Shown: positions 1 through 5,897 of the stretch, in pieces | Position numbering within the stretch: the stretch's first letter is position 1 | How the letters are laid out: every line of letters starts with the position of its first letter | NCBI GenBank assembly: GCA_050288085.1 | Contig: JBNKDD010000318.1 | Coordinates: forward strand, 1-6,434 | Direction: 5' to 3' | DNA length: 6,434 nt | DNA from: JBNKDD01 sp050288085 | GTDB lineage: Bacteria; Chloroflexota; Anaerolineae; Aggregatilineales; UBA3940 | Program-made: the position numbers and the translations under genes | Notes under the pieces: generated by a model | Told to the model about the DNA's origin: nothing | The model's database searches: none | Seen by the model: the letters and a program-made list of their open reading frames with translations, nothing else

Positions 1-14
1 ACGTATTATTTATA

Positions 15-36
15 GCTGCGGAATTAATTCCGCAGC
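15..36. promoter_or_regulatory. 22-bp perfect palindrome upstream of the hydrolase gene
   Basis: The half-site gctgcggaatt is followed directly by its exact reverse complement, with no spacer, giving an 11+11 bp perfect dyad. It lies 34 bp before the hydrolase start codon and just after an AT-rich stretch (positions 4-9, TATTAT) that could serve as a -10 box. A perfect dyad at a transcription start would suit an operator for a dimeric repressor. It could instead be the stem of a terminator for a gene to the left, or one copy of a dispersed palindromic repeat. There is no clear T-run on either side, which weakens the terminator reading. The palindrome is seen; its function is inferred. Confidence 0.5.
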
Positions 37-59
37 GGGCATATGAACAACAAACCGAT

Positions 60-63
60 GGAG
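60..63 (+). promoter_or_regulatory. Shine-Dalgarno site of the hydrolase gene
   Basis: GGAG sits 7 nt before the ATG at position 71. It picks this ATG over the two upstream ATGs at positions 43 and 58, which are in other frames. Confidence 0.65.
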
Positions 64-70
64 AAGAACT

Positions 71-985
71 ATGAACACAACAGCACCTTATCATCCTTTT
101 CGTTCGGCAGAAGCAAAAACAACCTATCTAGACTACTATGATCAAGCGGCGGCAGATTGGCCGGTACCGTCCGAAGACAGGCTGGTAGACACGTCATACG
201 GGCAGACCTTTGTGCGGATTAGCGGGCCGGTCGATGCACCGCCGCTGGTATTGCTGCCGGGAGCCGGATGCTGCTCGCTGATGTGGGCGCACAACATCGA
301 GGCGCTGTCGGAGGGTCATAGGACCTACGCGGTGGACAGCCTGATCAACACCGGCTGTGTGGGGAGAAGTATCTACACGCGGGCTATCACCGGCCCGGAT
401 GATGCTGTCGCGTGGCTCGACGAGTTATTCGATGCGCTTGACCTGGGCGACAAGATCAAGCTGCTGGGCGGGTCGTATGGCGGTTGGGTGGTGAGTCAAT
501 ATGCGCTTCACCGATCAGACCGGCTGGACAGGCTTGCCCTGGTGGCTCCGGCGGGGACGATACTGCCCTTTCAGGAGGAGTATCTCCGGCAGTCGATGGC
601 CCTCTACATAACACCGGGCCGTGATACCTATCGACGCTATTTCAGTTGGGCATTCAAAGACCTGGCGCGGGAAAATCTCCAGATGATCGAGGCCCTGGTT
701 GATGATTTCATCCTGGTCGCAGAGTGCTTCACACCGCCCAACCCACAGGAGATGCCGGTCTTAACCGCCCTGAGCGATGAGGAATTGCAGCACATCGATC
801 TGCCCACCCTCTGTTTGATCGGTGAGAACGAGGTGTTGTATGCCGCGCAGGAAGCGATGCAGCGACTCGGCGCAGTAGCACCGCAAATCCAGGCGGAGTT
901 GATCCCCAACGCGGGTCACGATCTGCTGCTGGTGCAAACGGAGATGGTCAATCAGAAGGTGGTAGAATTCCTGGTACAATCGTGA
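71..985 (+). CDS. Alpha/beta-hydrolase fold protein (carboxylesterase-like)
   Basis: This 304-residue protein has the layout of a single-domain alpha/beta-hydrolase. The nucleophile elbow is G-G-S-Y-G at residues 133-137, with Ser135 as nucleophile. The oxyanion-hole strand turn is LLPGAG at 61-66, where families often have HG. The C-terminal catalytic His is His283 in the NAGHD motif. The acid residue is probably Glu254 in L-I-G-E-N-E (249-254), where most relatives carry Asp. Residues 160-240 form the variable cap, rich in aromatic residues. No signal peptide or membrane helix is visible, so it should be cytoplasmic. Substrate cannot be told from sequence; the family includes esterases, lactonases, haloperoxidase-like and C-C hydrolases. 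Length is normal (270-310). The start is supported by GGAG 7 nt upstream. It is followed in the same direction by a 72-residue small gene after 40 bp, so co-transcription is possible. Fold assignment is firm; activity is open. Confidence 0.9.
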   Translation: MNTTAPYHPFRSAEAKTTYLDYYDQAAADWPVPSEDRLVDTSYGQTFVRISGPVDAPPLVLLPGAGCCSLMWAHNIEALSEGHRTYAVDSLINTGCVGRSIYTRAITGPDDAVAWLDELFDALDLGDKIKLLGGSYGGWVVSQYALHRSDRLDRLALVAPAGTILPFQEEYLRQSMALYITPGRDTYRRYFSWAFKDLARENLQMIEALVDDFILVAECFTPPNPQEMPVLTALSDEELQHIDLPTLCLIGENEVLYAAQEAMQRLGAVAPQIQAELIPNAGHDLLLVQTEMVNQKVVEFLVQS

Positions 986-990
986 CGCCC

Positions 991-1013
991 AGGGCGAGAT
1001 ATATCTCGTCCCT
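991..1013. repeat. Palindromic intergenic repeat (dispersed-repeat type)
   Basis: The core CGAGATATATCTCG at 995-1008 is a perfect 14-bp dyad. It extends outward through a G.T wobble (994/1009) and two more G-C pairs to about 992-1011, and is framed by AGGG on the left and CCCT on the right. It fills most of the 40-bp gap between the hydrolase and the small gene and ends 3 nt before the small gene's Shine-Dalgarno. I recall similar AGGGNCGAGATATATCTCGNCCCT palindromes as dispersed intergenic repeats in Chloroflexota genomes. That is memory, not a search. In RNA it would form a short hairpin between the two cistrons, with an AU-rich centre that makes it weak as a terminator. Confidence 0.6.
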
Positions 1014-1015
1014 AC

Positions 1016-1020
1016 AGGAG
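1016..1020 (+). promoter_or_regulatory. Shine-Dalgarno site of the small gene
   Basis: AGGAG lies 5 nt before the ATG at 1026. This is a strong site at normal spacing and supports the small open frame as a translated gene. Confidence 0.75.
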
Positions 1021-1025
1021 AACAA

Positions 1026-1244
1026 ATGGCAAAACGAATTACCGAAATTTATGCCGTCGGTGAAGCGGTTCAAATAACCTTTGATGGGGATTTATGGCTG
1101 CGGGGCGACATCGCGGCACACGATCCGCCGGGCGTCTGGGTAAAGATGCCCGGTGGTAATCTGCTGTTTGTGACCAACCTGCGGCGCATCCGCAAGGCGG
1201 ACGAGGATCAAAATACCGATCTATTCGGTGGTAACAATCGGTAG
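1026..1244 (+). CDS. Small conserved-looking protein, probable SH3-like/small beta-barrel
   Basis: I do not recognise this 72-residue protein as a named family. Residues 8-56 alternate short hydrophobic strands with turns (EIYAVGEAVQITF, LWLRGDIAAHD, GVWVKMPGGN, LLFVTNLRRIRK). This is the pattern of a small five-stranded SH3-like, Tudor-like or KOW-like barrel that ends in a basic Arg-Arg-x-Arg-Lys patch (53-57). The last 15 residues are polar and probably disordered. A role in binding nucleic acid or a protein partner would fit the fold guess but is inference. A strong AGGAG 5 nt upstream, and the position 40 bp after the hydrolase gene in the same direction, suggest a real gene in the same unit. 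Its last eight codons, including the stop, overlap the end of the converging propeller gene by 24 bp, so the two transcripts are complementary there. Confidence 0.7.
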   Translation: MAKRITEIYAVGEAVQITFDGDLWLRGDIAAHDPPGVWVKMPGGNLLFVTNLRRIRKADEDQNTDLFGGNNR

Positions 1245-3029
1245 TTCGTAAATTAAGACCTGCCCGAACCGTTCAGGATCAAAACCACCAATAACAAATA
1301 ATTCACCAGTAAGGTCAATTTCCCAGGAAGAATAAACTGGAAGAAGGCTGTCAATCGTGAATTCGTACATCGGGTTCCACTGCCCATCTTCAAACATACT
1401 GAGATAGGCTACTCCGGGCTCGCGATCTGGTCTTGACTGACCGGCCCTACTCCCAATACCGGCAAAGGCAATCCGGTCGCCATCTATGACGGCTGTCGTC
1501 ATGATCCTATCGATACTATCCATCTTAACCGGGTCATAAGGTCCATCAGTTGGCCTGGGAATGCCAGTCTGTTCTACCTGGCTCCAATCCCCAGCCGGGC
1601 TGATGTCTTCGTAAATGACAACCGGCGGCAGATCATCGCCAGGTCTGACCAGCAATCCGAAGACAATCCGATTCCCGCTGATATCCACCGACACACCATA
1701 ATTTTCACGGGGCAAATCTCCGCCTTCAAGCGCAGTTCGATACTGCCAGATCCCCCCCGACCGCTGGAAGATATAAGCAACTGACGGAGTGCCAATATTA
1801 TTTGTCGTGACTACCAGCGTGTCCTGATCGAGTGCTATCTTGTCACCAAAGCCCGGCCGTTTCGATCCCTCTTCGGGTGATTTAGCAGTGAATTGGTGTA
1901 CCCAAACACCACTTTTACGGGCGAAGATATTCACCTCCGCACCCCCGCCAACGGCTGCCGTATCGCCGCTGATGGCAAGCCCCATACCGAAGCGCTCCGG
2001 CATGCTCTCTGCCGGAAGGGTCAGTTTGCCCTGTTCGACCCAGGATGATCCATCGCGGATATAGGCCTGGACATACTCGGTATTGCTATCGCTGATGATG
2101 ACCGTATCACCATCAGCCGCCAAATACCCACCAAAATACCCGGCATTTTCCGGCCTGGGAGCTGCATACCACTCCCAATCCCGATCATCCAGGTCAAGGA
2201 TGTAGGCTTCGCCGCCGCCGTCACCACCGTTTATGACCTGTCCAATGGCAACCGTCTGACCGGTCAACGCCAACGCTACCCCAAACCCATCCTCCGGGCT
2301 GGCATTCGGCGAGATGAACGCCCAGGATTCGGTGACCGGCATTAATGCCGGTGCGATCGGTGTGGGGGTAGCAGGCGGTTCGGTTGGCTCCGGTGTTTCG
2401 GTCGGCAGTTCGGTAGCGGTTGGCTCTTCGGTAGTAGTCGGCAGTTCAGTAGCAGTCGACTCCTCGGTTGCGGTGGGTTCTTCCGTCGCGGTCGGCTCCT
2501 CGGTGATCTCCGCCAGAGGCTCAGCGGCAGGCTGGCTCAGGAAAGGGATCATCTGCTGGAGTGAGGGAACCAGGAATACCGAAGCAAGCAGGACGATGAT
2601 CACCAGCACCACGACCGCCACCAGTAGAATCAGGCAGCCGCGCCAGCGAGATTTCTTTTTCTTGACCATCATCGCCTGGGTTTGCATCGAATGGTCGGTG
2701 TCATCTTCCAGAAAGGCAATATCGAAAGCATGGGGAGATGGCACCGGATCGCCGGGGAATGGATCGACCGCCGGTTGGTCGAAGGACATAGTATCAGTCC
2801 GCCTGATTTCCCGGCGTATCCAGGCCAGTTCCAGGTCATCGGTTGCGAGTTCCGATGCCTGCTCCAGGGCCTCCAAGCGCTCAGCCTTACCGGGCGCTAA
2901 TTGAGCACGGACCGCCCAGGCCAATCCATTAGCGGGGTGAAGTTTTAACTCTTTTTCAATGAGCCGGTATGCTTCGCCGTCTTTGCCTTCCCGTGCAAGC
3001 TCAATAGCCTGTTGAATGCTCTTGTTCAT
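1221..3029 (-). CDS. Single-pass membrane protein: TPR-like head, Thr/Glu/Pro stalk, exported FG-GAP beta-propeller
   Basis: This 602-residue protein reads in four parts. Residues 4-70 are helical and TPR-like (AxxLAREGKDGEAYRLIEKEL, then HPANGLAWAVRAQL and a second helix pair). A polar linker leads to a KKKKSRWR basic stop (123-130) and one membrane helix at about 131-155. The basic side lies before the helix, so the N-terminus should be inside and the C-terminus outside. Residues 174-226 are a Pro/Thr/Glu stalk built on a six-residue repeat. Residues 232-598 hold seven repeats of the form F/Y-G-x(3)-A-x(2)-G-D-x-V-A-I-G, with cores near 249, 299, 347, 394, 444, 512 and 569. This matches FG-GAP-like repeats and a seven-bladed propeller. 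Such propellers bind proteins, glycans or metal ions, and the TPR head could recruit a cytoplasmic partner; both roles are inference. The start has GAGAG 5-6 nt upstream. It lies 88 bp after the large LPXTG gene, in the same direction. Architecture is clear; function is unknown. Confidence 0.85.
   Translation of the reverse strand: MNKSIQQAIELAREGKDGEAYRLIEKELKLHPANGLAWAVRAQLAPGKAERLEALEQASELATDDLELAWIRREIRRTDTMSFDQPAVDPFPGDPVPSPHAFDIAFLEDDTDHSMQTQAMMVKKKKSRWRGCLILLVAVVVLVIIVLLASVFLVPSLQQMIPFLSQPAAEPLAEITEEPTATEEPTATEESTATELPTTTEEPTATELPTETPEPTEPPATPTPIAPALMPVTESWAFISPNASPEDGFGVALALTGQTVAIGQVINGGDGGGEAYILDLDDRDWEWYAAPRPENAGYFGGYLAADGDTVIISDSNTEYVQAYIRDGSSWVEQGKLTLPAESMPERFGMGLAISGDTAAVGGGAEVNIFARKSGVWVHQFTAKSPEEGSKRPGFGDKIALDQDTLVVTTNNIGTPSVAYIFQRSGGIWQYRTALEGGDLPRENYGVSVDISGNRIVFGLLVRPGDDLPPVVIYEDISPAGDWSQVEQTGIPRPTDGPYDPVKMDSIDRIMTTAVIDGDRIAFAGIGSRAGQSRPDREPGVAYLSMFEDGQWNPMYEFTIDSLLPVYSSWEIDLTGELFVIGGFDPERFGQVLIYELPIVTTE
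2394..2501 (-). repeat. Six 18-bp in-frame tandem repeats coding the EEPTAT stalk
   Basis: Within the propeller gene, residues 177-212 are six units of consensus E-E-P-T-A-T (variants EESTAT, ELPTTT, ELPTET), followed by a degenerate seventh (PEPTEP). Each unit is 18 bp. The units differ at third positions as well as in some amino acids, so the array is old or has been held by selection on the protein rather than freshly amplified. It forms an extended, probably O-glycosylatable spacer between membrane and propeller. Copy number in such arrays often varies between strains. Confidence 0.85.
2565..2639 (-). other. Transmembrane helix of the propeller protein
   Basis: About 25 residues (131-155) are almost all Val, Ile, Leu and Ala, and directly follow KKKKSRWR. 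By the positive-inside rule this is a type II signal anchor. It places the 130-residue TPR-like region in the cytoplasm and the stalk and propeller outside. Confidence 0.85.
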
Positions 3030-3077
3030 AGTGCTCTCTCTCGTCTGTGTGATCCCGCGCCAAGCCTACAGCACTAT
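3028..3077 (-). promoter_or_regulatory. Leader of the propeller gene with an 8-bp inverted repeat enclosing the ribosome-binding site
   Basis: On the - strand, ATAGTGCT (3077 to 3070) is the exact reverse complement of AGCACTAT (3035 to 3028), with 34 nt between. The second arm includes the first two bases of the start codon and abuts the GAGAGAG ribosome-binding site. Pairing in a read-through transcript would hide the start codon. A possible -10 box TAAAAT lies at 3081-3076, but I see no good -35 box. If transcription began there, the first arm would be lost. The inverted repeat is seen; a regulatory role is speculative. Confidence 0.3.
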
Positions 3078-3117
3078 TTTAAACCAGATCGGCTCAGACA
3101 GGTATTGATTTTAAGTT

Positions 3118-5838
3118 TTAGTTGGCTGAGAGGCGTTTCCTGCCGATCAACCACCAACTGCCTACCGCCAACAAACCGATCAGACCGGCCACGATCCACA
3201 GGCCACGCTCCTTGACCGGTTGACCGCCGGTTGAGGGGAGAGTGTCGGGGAAGAGGGTCACACAGCCGATGCCGGTGGTGCTATTCACAAGGCCGGTCAG
3301 ACAGTATTCCGTCCCTGCCGTTTGACCGGCAGATCCTGCTGGCAGGCTGAAACCGGCTCCACTGCCAATCAAGGTATCGATGGTGATCTTGATCACCTGC
3401 CCGATACCGATTGTACCAAGGTTGACCTCAAAGCGCGGATCATCACGGGTGACCGTACCATGCGAAGAGACTATATCCCGAATAATGAAGGCATCGGAAA
3501 ATGTACCAAGAAGGAGCAACCCATGACAATCCACCGAGCCGGTATTTCGGATTTCAATCGCCCATTGCACCGGGTCGCCTATGCTGACCACTGGCCTGCC
3601 AGCTTTCACGACAACGCTCGCCTGGCAGGCCGGCGCAGTTGAAGCCGCCCCCGAACCTGATCCCCCGCCGCCGCCCGGCTGTGGGGGTGGTGCGTCGGTC
3701 ACGGTGATGTTGATCAGGTCGGTATCGGTCAGGGCACCGGGTGCGCCCCAGTTGCCCAGGTCATCTGAGCGCACCTGGAGAGTCGCTGCACCAAGCGCCG
3801 CCCCGGTGAATTGAATCCCGGCCAATTCCGTGTTGACCTGGGTCAACGTCCCGGTGATGGTCACGTTGGCCGTGCCGTTATTGGTGACGGTTGCGCCGGA
3901 TGTACCCGGTACGTTGGCCGTGCCGTTGGTGGCCGTCAGAGTGATCTGCATCTGGCCGCCGGGGTTCTCGTCTACGTCCGGGTCATCAACGCTTACTCCG
4001 CCGATGCCAGTTGGCACACTGACAGCGACGGTCGCGGTGGCTGGGACGGTATTGACCGGCGGGTCATTCAGGAGATTAACCGGGATCAGAACCAGTGAAT
4101 AGGTCTCCCGGTAGCGGTTGATCGTCGGCGGGTCACTATCGTGATCGGATAGATAGATGAAGGCATCGTATCCGTTGAAGTCCGGCTGCGGCGTATAAGC
4201 AAAAGTCCCGTCGAGATTCAGGACAAATGCCTGGTCATTTACCGGGTTTAAGCTCGCCGGGCTGTAAATGCGCAGCGAATCGCCGTCCGGGTCGTTAAAC
4301 GGCACCACACCGTTCAGGGTCGCATCTTCGACCACATTGGTATTGTAGTTGTAAAAATCGGGATACTCATTTGGCGCGCCGCCGACTTCATAGGCCCCGA
4401 TGTCACAGGCTGTACCGGGCGATCCGGGATCATCGACCGGGCGGATCGCCCCCCGTTGATCCACACTGCCAACGGACACGATCAGCGAACAGGCCGCATC
4501 ATCCCCCTGGTCAATCGCCGGACTACCCGCCTGGAGAGCCATCGTCCGAGTCGGGCCGCCATTATCCGCCAACGCTCCGAGCAAGGGATCGGTGCTCATT
4601 AGGTCGGTAGGCTGAGGAGTGACAAAGCAGCCTGCATCGCTGATGATGTTATGCCCATTGGAATTAACTAAGTTGGTACAATTCGCCATCCCATTATTGG
4701 CAATTATACTGTTGGTAACATTGATCGTGCCGGTTCCCCGCTCAATTCCGTGTCGGCCATTTGAGGCAATCGTACTGTTGATGATTTCCATCGGTCCTGC
4801 GAAGCCTTGTGGGGCAGCAATACCAGCCCATGAAAAGCCGGTGATCGTGCTGTTGAAGATTTGCACCGGCCCTTGGGAAGTAAAATACAGACCGTTGTTT
4901 TGTGCGCCGGTACCATCACTGATAGTGCTGTTGTCTATCGTAACGTTAGTGTTTCCCCACCGCACACCTATGGCTTGCATACCTGAGTTGTCCGCAATTG
5001 TGCTGTCCGCGACCAGCAGCATTGCCCCACCATTAACGAGGATTGCCGACTCCACCCACGACTGATTGCCGCCCATGGTAGTATTGACCACTTGCAACAT
5101 CTGGCCGGGAGCATAATAAGCGATACCGCCGCCCCAACCTCCGATGTTATTGGCGATGGTTGAGTTGAAGATGCGCAGATCGCCAGAGGTGTAGATGCCG
5201 CCGCCGTATAGAGTGGTGAGGGCTAAACCATTATTACTGATGGTACTGTTGGCAACTATCATCCGTCCGGTGTTATAGACACCATGACCACGTGTCTGGG
5301 CCTGGTTGTTGCTGATGGTGACCGACAACAGATAGTTATCATAGCCCTGGTTGAACAGCCCACCGCCCTCCGCCGGACCGAGAGGCACAGCACACCCGGT
5401 ACAGCCACCGTTCCGAATGGTCAACCGGCCCAACCGGACATTGTTGCTATTGAGAAACATAACCCGGTAGTTGACCGTATCGGGAGCCGCCGCCGCCTGG
5501 ATGATCGTCCCGGCTTCGCTCTGTCCGATCAACCACAACTCAGAACTGATCATCAGCTCAGAGCCAGAGGTCAGGGTATACGTTCCATTCGGCACATAGA
5601 CCACATCCGTACCGCTCCCGGCACGGCATTCACCGGCCAGCGTCCCGGAAGCCGTATCGGTGTTGGCGGCGATGATCGCCTCACGCAGGGTGCACTGACC
5701 GTCGTCGGCGATCACGTCCGCCGTGCTGTTGATTTCGATGGATTGAGCATAGGCCGCTTGAGGCGGCTGAAGCGTAAAAACAGTAACTATCAACAATGAG
5801 GCTGCTGTGAGGATTCGTAGGCTGCGGTCAATAGACAT
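3118..5838 (-). CDS. LPXTG cell-wall-anchored surface protein with CSLREA, beta-helix, choice-of-anchor Q, cadherin-like and DUF11-like domains
   Basis: With the preferred start this is 906 residues. A signal peptide occupies 1-31 (cleavage after A-Y-A). A CSLREA-type region follows (34-90), with C-T-L-R-E-A-I at 49-55. Next is a right-handed beta-helix (about 125-380) with nine N-S-T-I-x-N-N-like turns, then a choice-of-anchor Q region (376-484) with DPLLG, NGGPT, GSPAID, DQRG and DIGAYE motifs. Two cadherin/Ig-like modules follow (493-591 and 592-715). A Pro/Gly-rich hinge (716-736) leads to a DUF11-like domain (737-865) with four Cys. The end is a sorting signal: LPSTG (867-871), a membrane helix (879-899) and an RKR tail. 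Sortase should cut between Thr and Gly and join the protein to the wall. The beta-helix may bind or act on polysaccharide, but no catalytic residues can be assigned. An in-frame ATG 15 bp upstream (to 5853) exists but lacks a Shine-Dalgarno; GGGGGAAGG just before the inner ATG favours the inner start. The neighbour upstream is a paralogue at its C-terminus. Confidence 0.9.
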   Translation of the reverse strand: MSIDRSLRILTAASLLIVTVFTLQPPQAAYAQSIEINSTADVIADDGQCTLREAIIAANTDTASGTLAGECRAGSGTDVVYVPNGTYTLTSGSELMISSELWLIGQSEAGTIIQAAAAPDTVNYRVMFLNSNNVRLGRLTIRNGGCTGCAVPLGPAEGGGLFNQGYDNYLLSVTISNNQAQTRGHGVYNTGRMIVANSTISNNGLALTTLYGGGIYTSGDLRIFNSTIANNIGGWGGGIAYYAPGQMLQVVNTTMGGNQSWVESAILVNGGAMLLVADSTIADNSGMQAIGVRWGNTNVTIDNSTISDGTGAQNNGLYFTSQGPVQIFNSTITGFSWAGIAAPQGFAGPMEIINSTIASNGRHGIERGTGTINVTNSIIANNGMANCTNLVNSNGHNIISDAGCFVTPQPTDLMSTDPLLGALADNGGPTRTMALQAGSPAIDQGDDAACSLIVSVGSVDQRGAIRPVDDPGSPGTACDIGAYEVGGAPNEYPDFYNYNTNVVEDATLNGVVPFNDPDGDSLRIYSPASLNPVNDQAFVLNLDGTFAYTPQPDFNGYDAFIYLSDHDSDPPTINRYRETYSLVLIPVNLLNDPPVNTVPATATVAVSVPTGIGGVSVDDPDVDENPGGQMQITLTATNGTANVPGTSGATVTNNGTANVTITGTLTQVNTELAGIQFTGAALGAATLQVRSDDLGNWGAPGALTDTDLINITVTDAPPPQPGGGGGSGSGAASTAPACQASVVVKAGRPVVSIGDPVQWAIEIRNTGSVDCHGLLLLGTFSDAFIIRDIVSSHGTVTRDDPRFEVNLGTIGIGQVIKITIDTLIGSGAGFSLPAGSAGQTAGTEYCLTGLVNSTTGIGCVTLFPDTLPSTGGQPVKERGLWIVAGLIGLLAVGSWWLIGRKRLSAN
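3121..3240 (-). other. LPSTG cell-wall sorting signal of the complete surface protein
   Basis: The last 40 residues are LPSTG, a short polar spacer with Lys-Glu-Arg, a hydrophobic helix rich in Gly, Leu and Trp, and a GRKR tail. This is the standard order for a class A-type sortase substrate. No sortase gene is in the window. Confidence 0.9.
3132..3264 (-). repeat. Sorting-signal DNA repeat, copy 1 (about 91% identical to 5955-6087)
   Basis: Aligned without gaps at an offset of 2823 bp, I count 121 identical bases of 133, including two blocks of 35 identical bases and one of 25. Six of the twelve differences cluster in ten bases within the membrane helix. Beyond 3264 the two genes diverge sharply at DNA level although the protein domains remain homologous. 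The repeat is direct and in the same reading frame in both genes. Confidence 0.85.
4702..5322 (-). repeat. Beta-helix coil repeats (N-S-T-I-x-N-N) in the surface protein
   Basis: Nine imperfect repeats carry the core N/D-S/T-T/I-I-x-N-N (SVTISNN, NSTISNN, NSTIANN, NTTMGGN, DSTIADN, NSTISDG, NSTITGF, NSTIASN, NSIIANN). They are spaced about 22-29 residues apart, which matches one coil of a right-handed parallel beta-helix with an asparagine ladder. The + strand shows the same signal as recurring GTRCTGTTG words. Confidence 0.85.
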
Positions 5839-5839
5839 G

Positions 5840-5850
5840 CTGCCTTCCCC
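5840..5850 (-). promoter_or_regulatory. Shine-Dalgarno site deciding the start of the large LPXTG gene
   Basis: On the - strand GGGGGAAGG runs to within 4 nt of the ATG at 5838. The purine run lies inside the codons that would follow the alternative ATG at 5853, and nothing like a ribosome-binding site precedes that outer ATG. The inner start also gives a cleaner signal peptide (MSIDRSLRI then the hydrophobic core). Confidence 0.6.
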
Positions 5851-5875
5851 CATATGTTGTTAACCCAGGCCAAAA

Positions 5876-5893
5876 GTGGGGTGCTGCCCCCAC
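5876..5893 (-). terminator. GC-rich hairpin followed by TTTT between the two LPXTG genes
   Basis: On the - strand GTGGGG pairs with CCCCAC across a six-base loop (GCAGCA), followed directly by TTTTGG. It starts 44 nt after the stop codon of the upstream LPXTG gene and could end that transcript. The stem is short (6 bp) and the T-run is only four, so termination may be partial. It also lies at the predicted transcription start of the next gene, where it could act as a 5' stabilising stem or an attenuator instead. Confidence 0.45.
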
Positions 5894-5897
5894 CGCT

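Noticed and set aside
43..141. Short upstream open frame starting at the ATG at 43 and overlapping the hydrolase start
   Set aside because: It has no ribosome-binding site and a non-descript polar product. The hydrolase ATG has GGAG at good spacing.
2314..2904. 196-codon open frame on the + strand with Val-Gly-Ser-Ser repeats
   Set aside because: It is the antisense reading of the EEPTAT stalk repeats and membrane region of the propeller gene. Its low-complexity repeats follow from the 18-bp array, and I see no ribosome-binding site.
4619..5065. 148-codon + strand open frame rich in Ile, Leu and Val that looks like a membrane protein
   Set aside because: The hydrophobic look comes from the complement of the N-S-T-I beta-helix repeats, not from real helices.
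4702..5322. Recurring GTRCTGTTG words considered as a CRISPR-like or satellite array
   Set aside because: Spacing is irregular, repeats are imperfect and in frame, and they encode beta-helix coils.
5284..5799. 171-codon open frame on the + strand opposite the surface-protein N-terminal half
   Set aside because: The composition is Arg/Gln/His-rich with no domain pattern, while the opposite strand has a clear signal peptide, CSLREA motif and beta-helix repeats.
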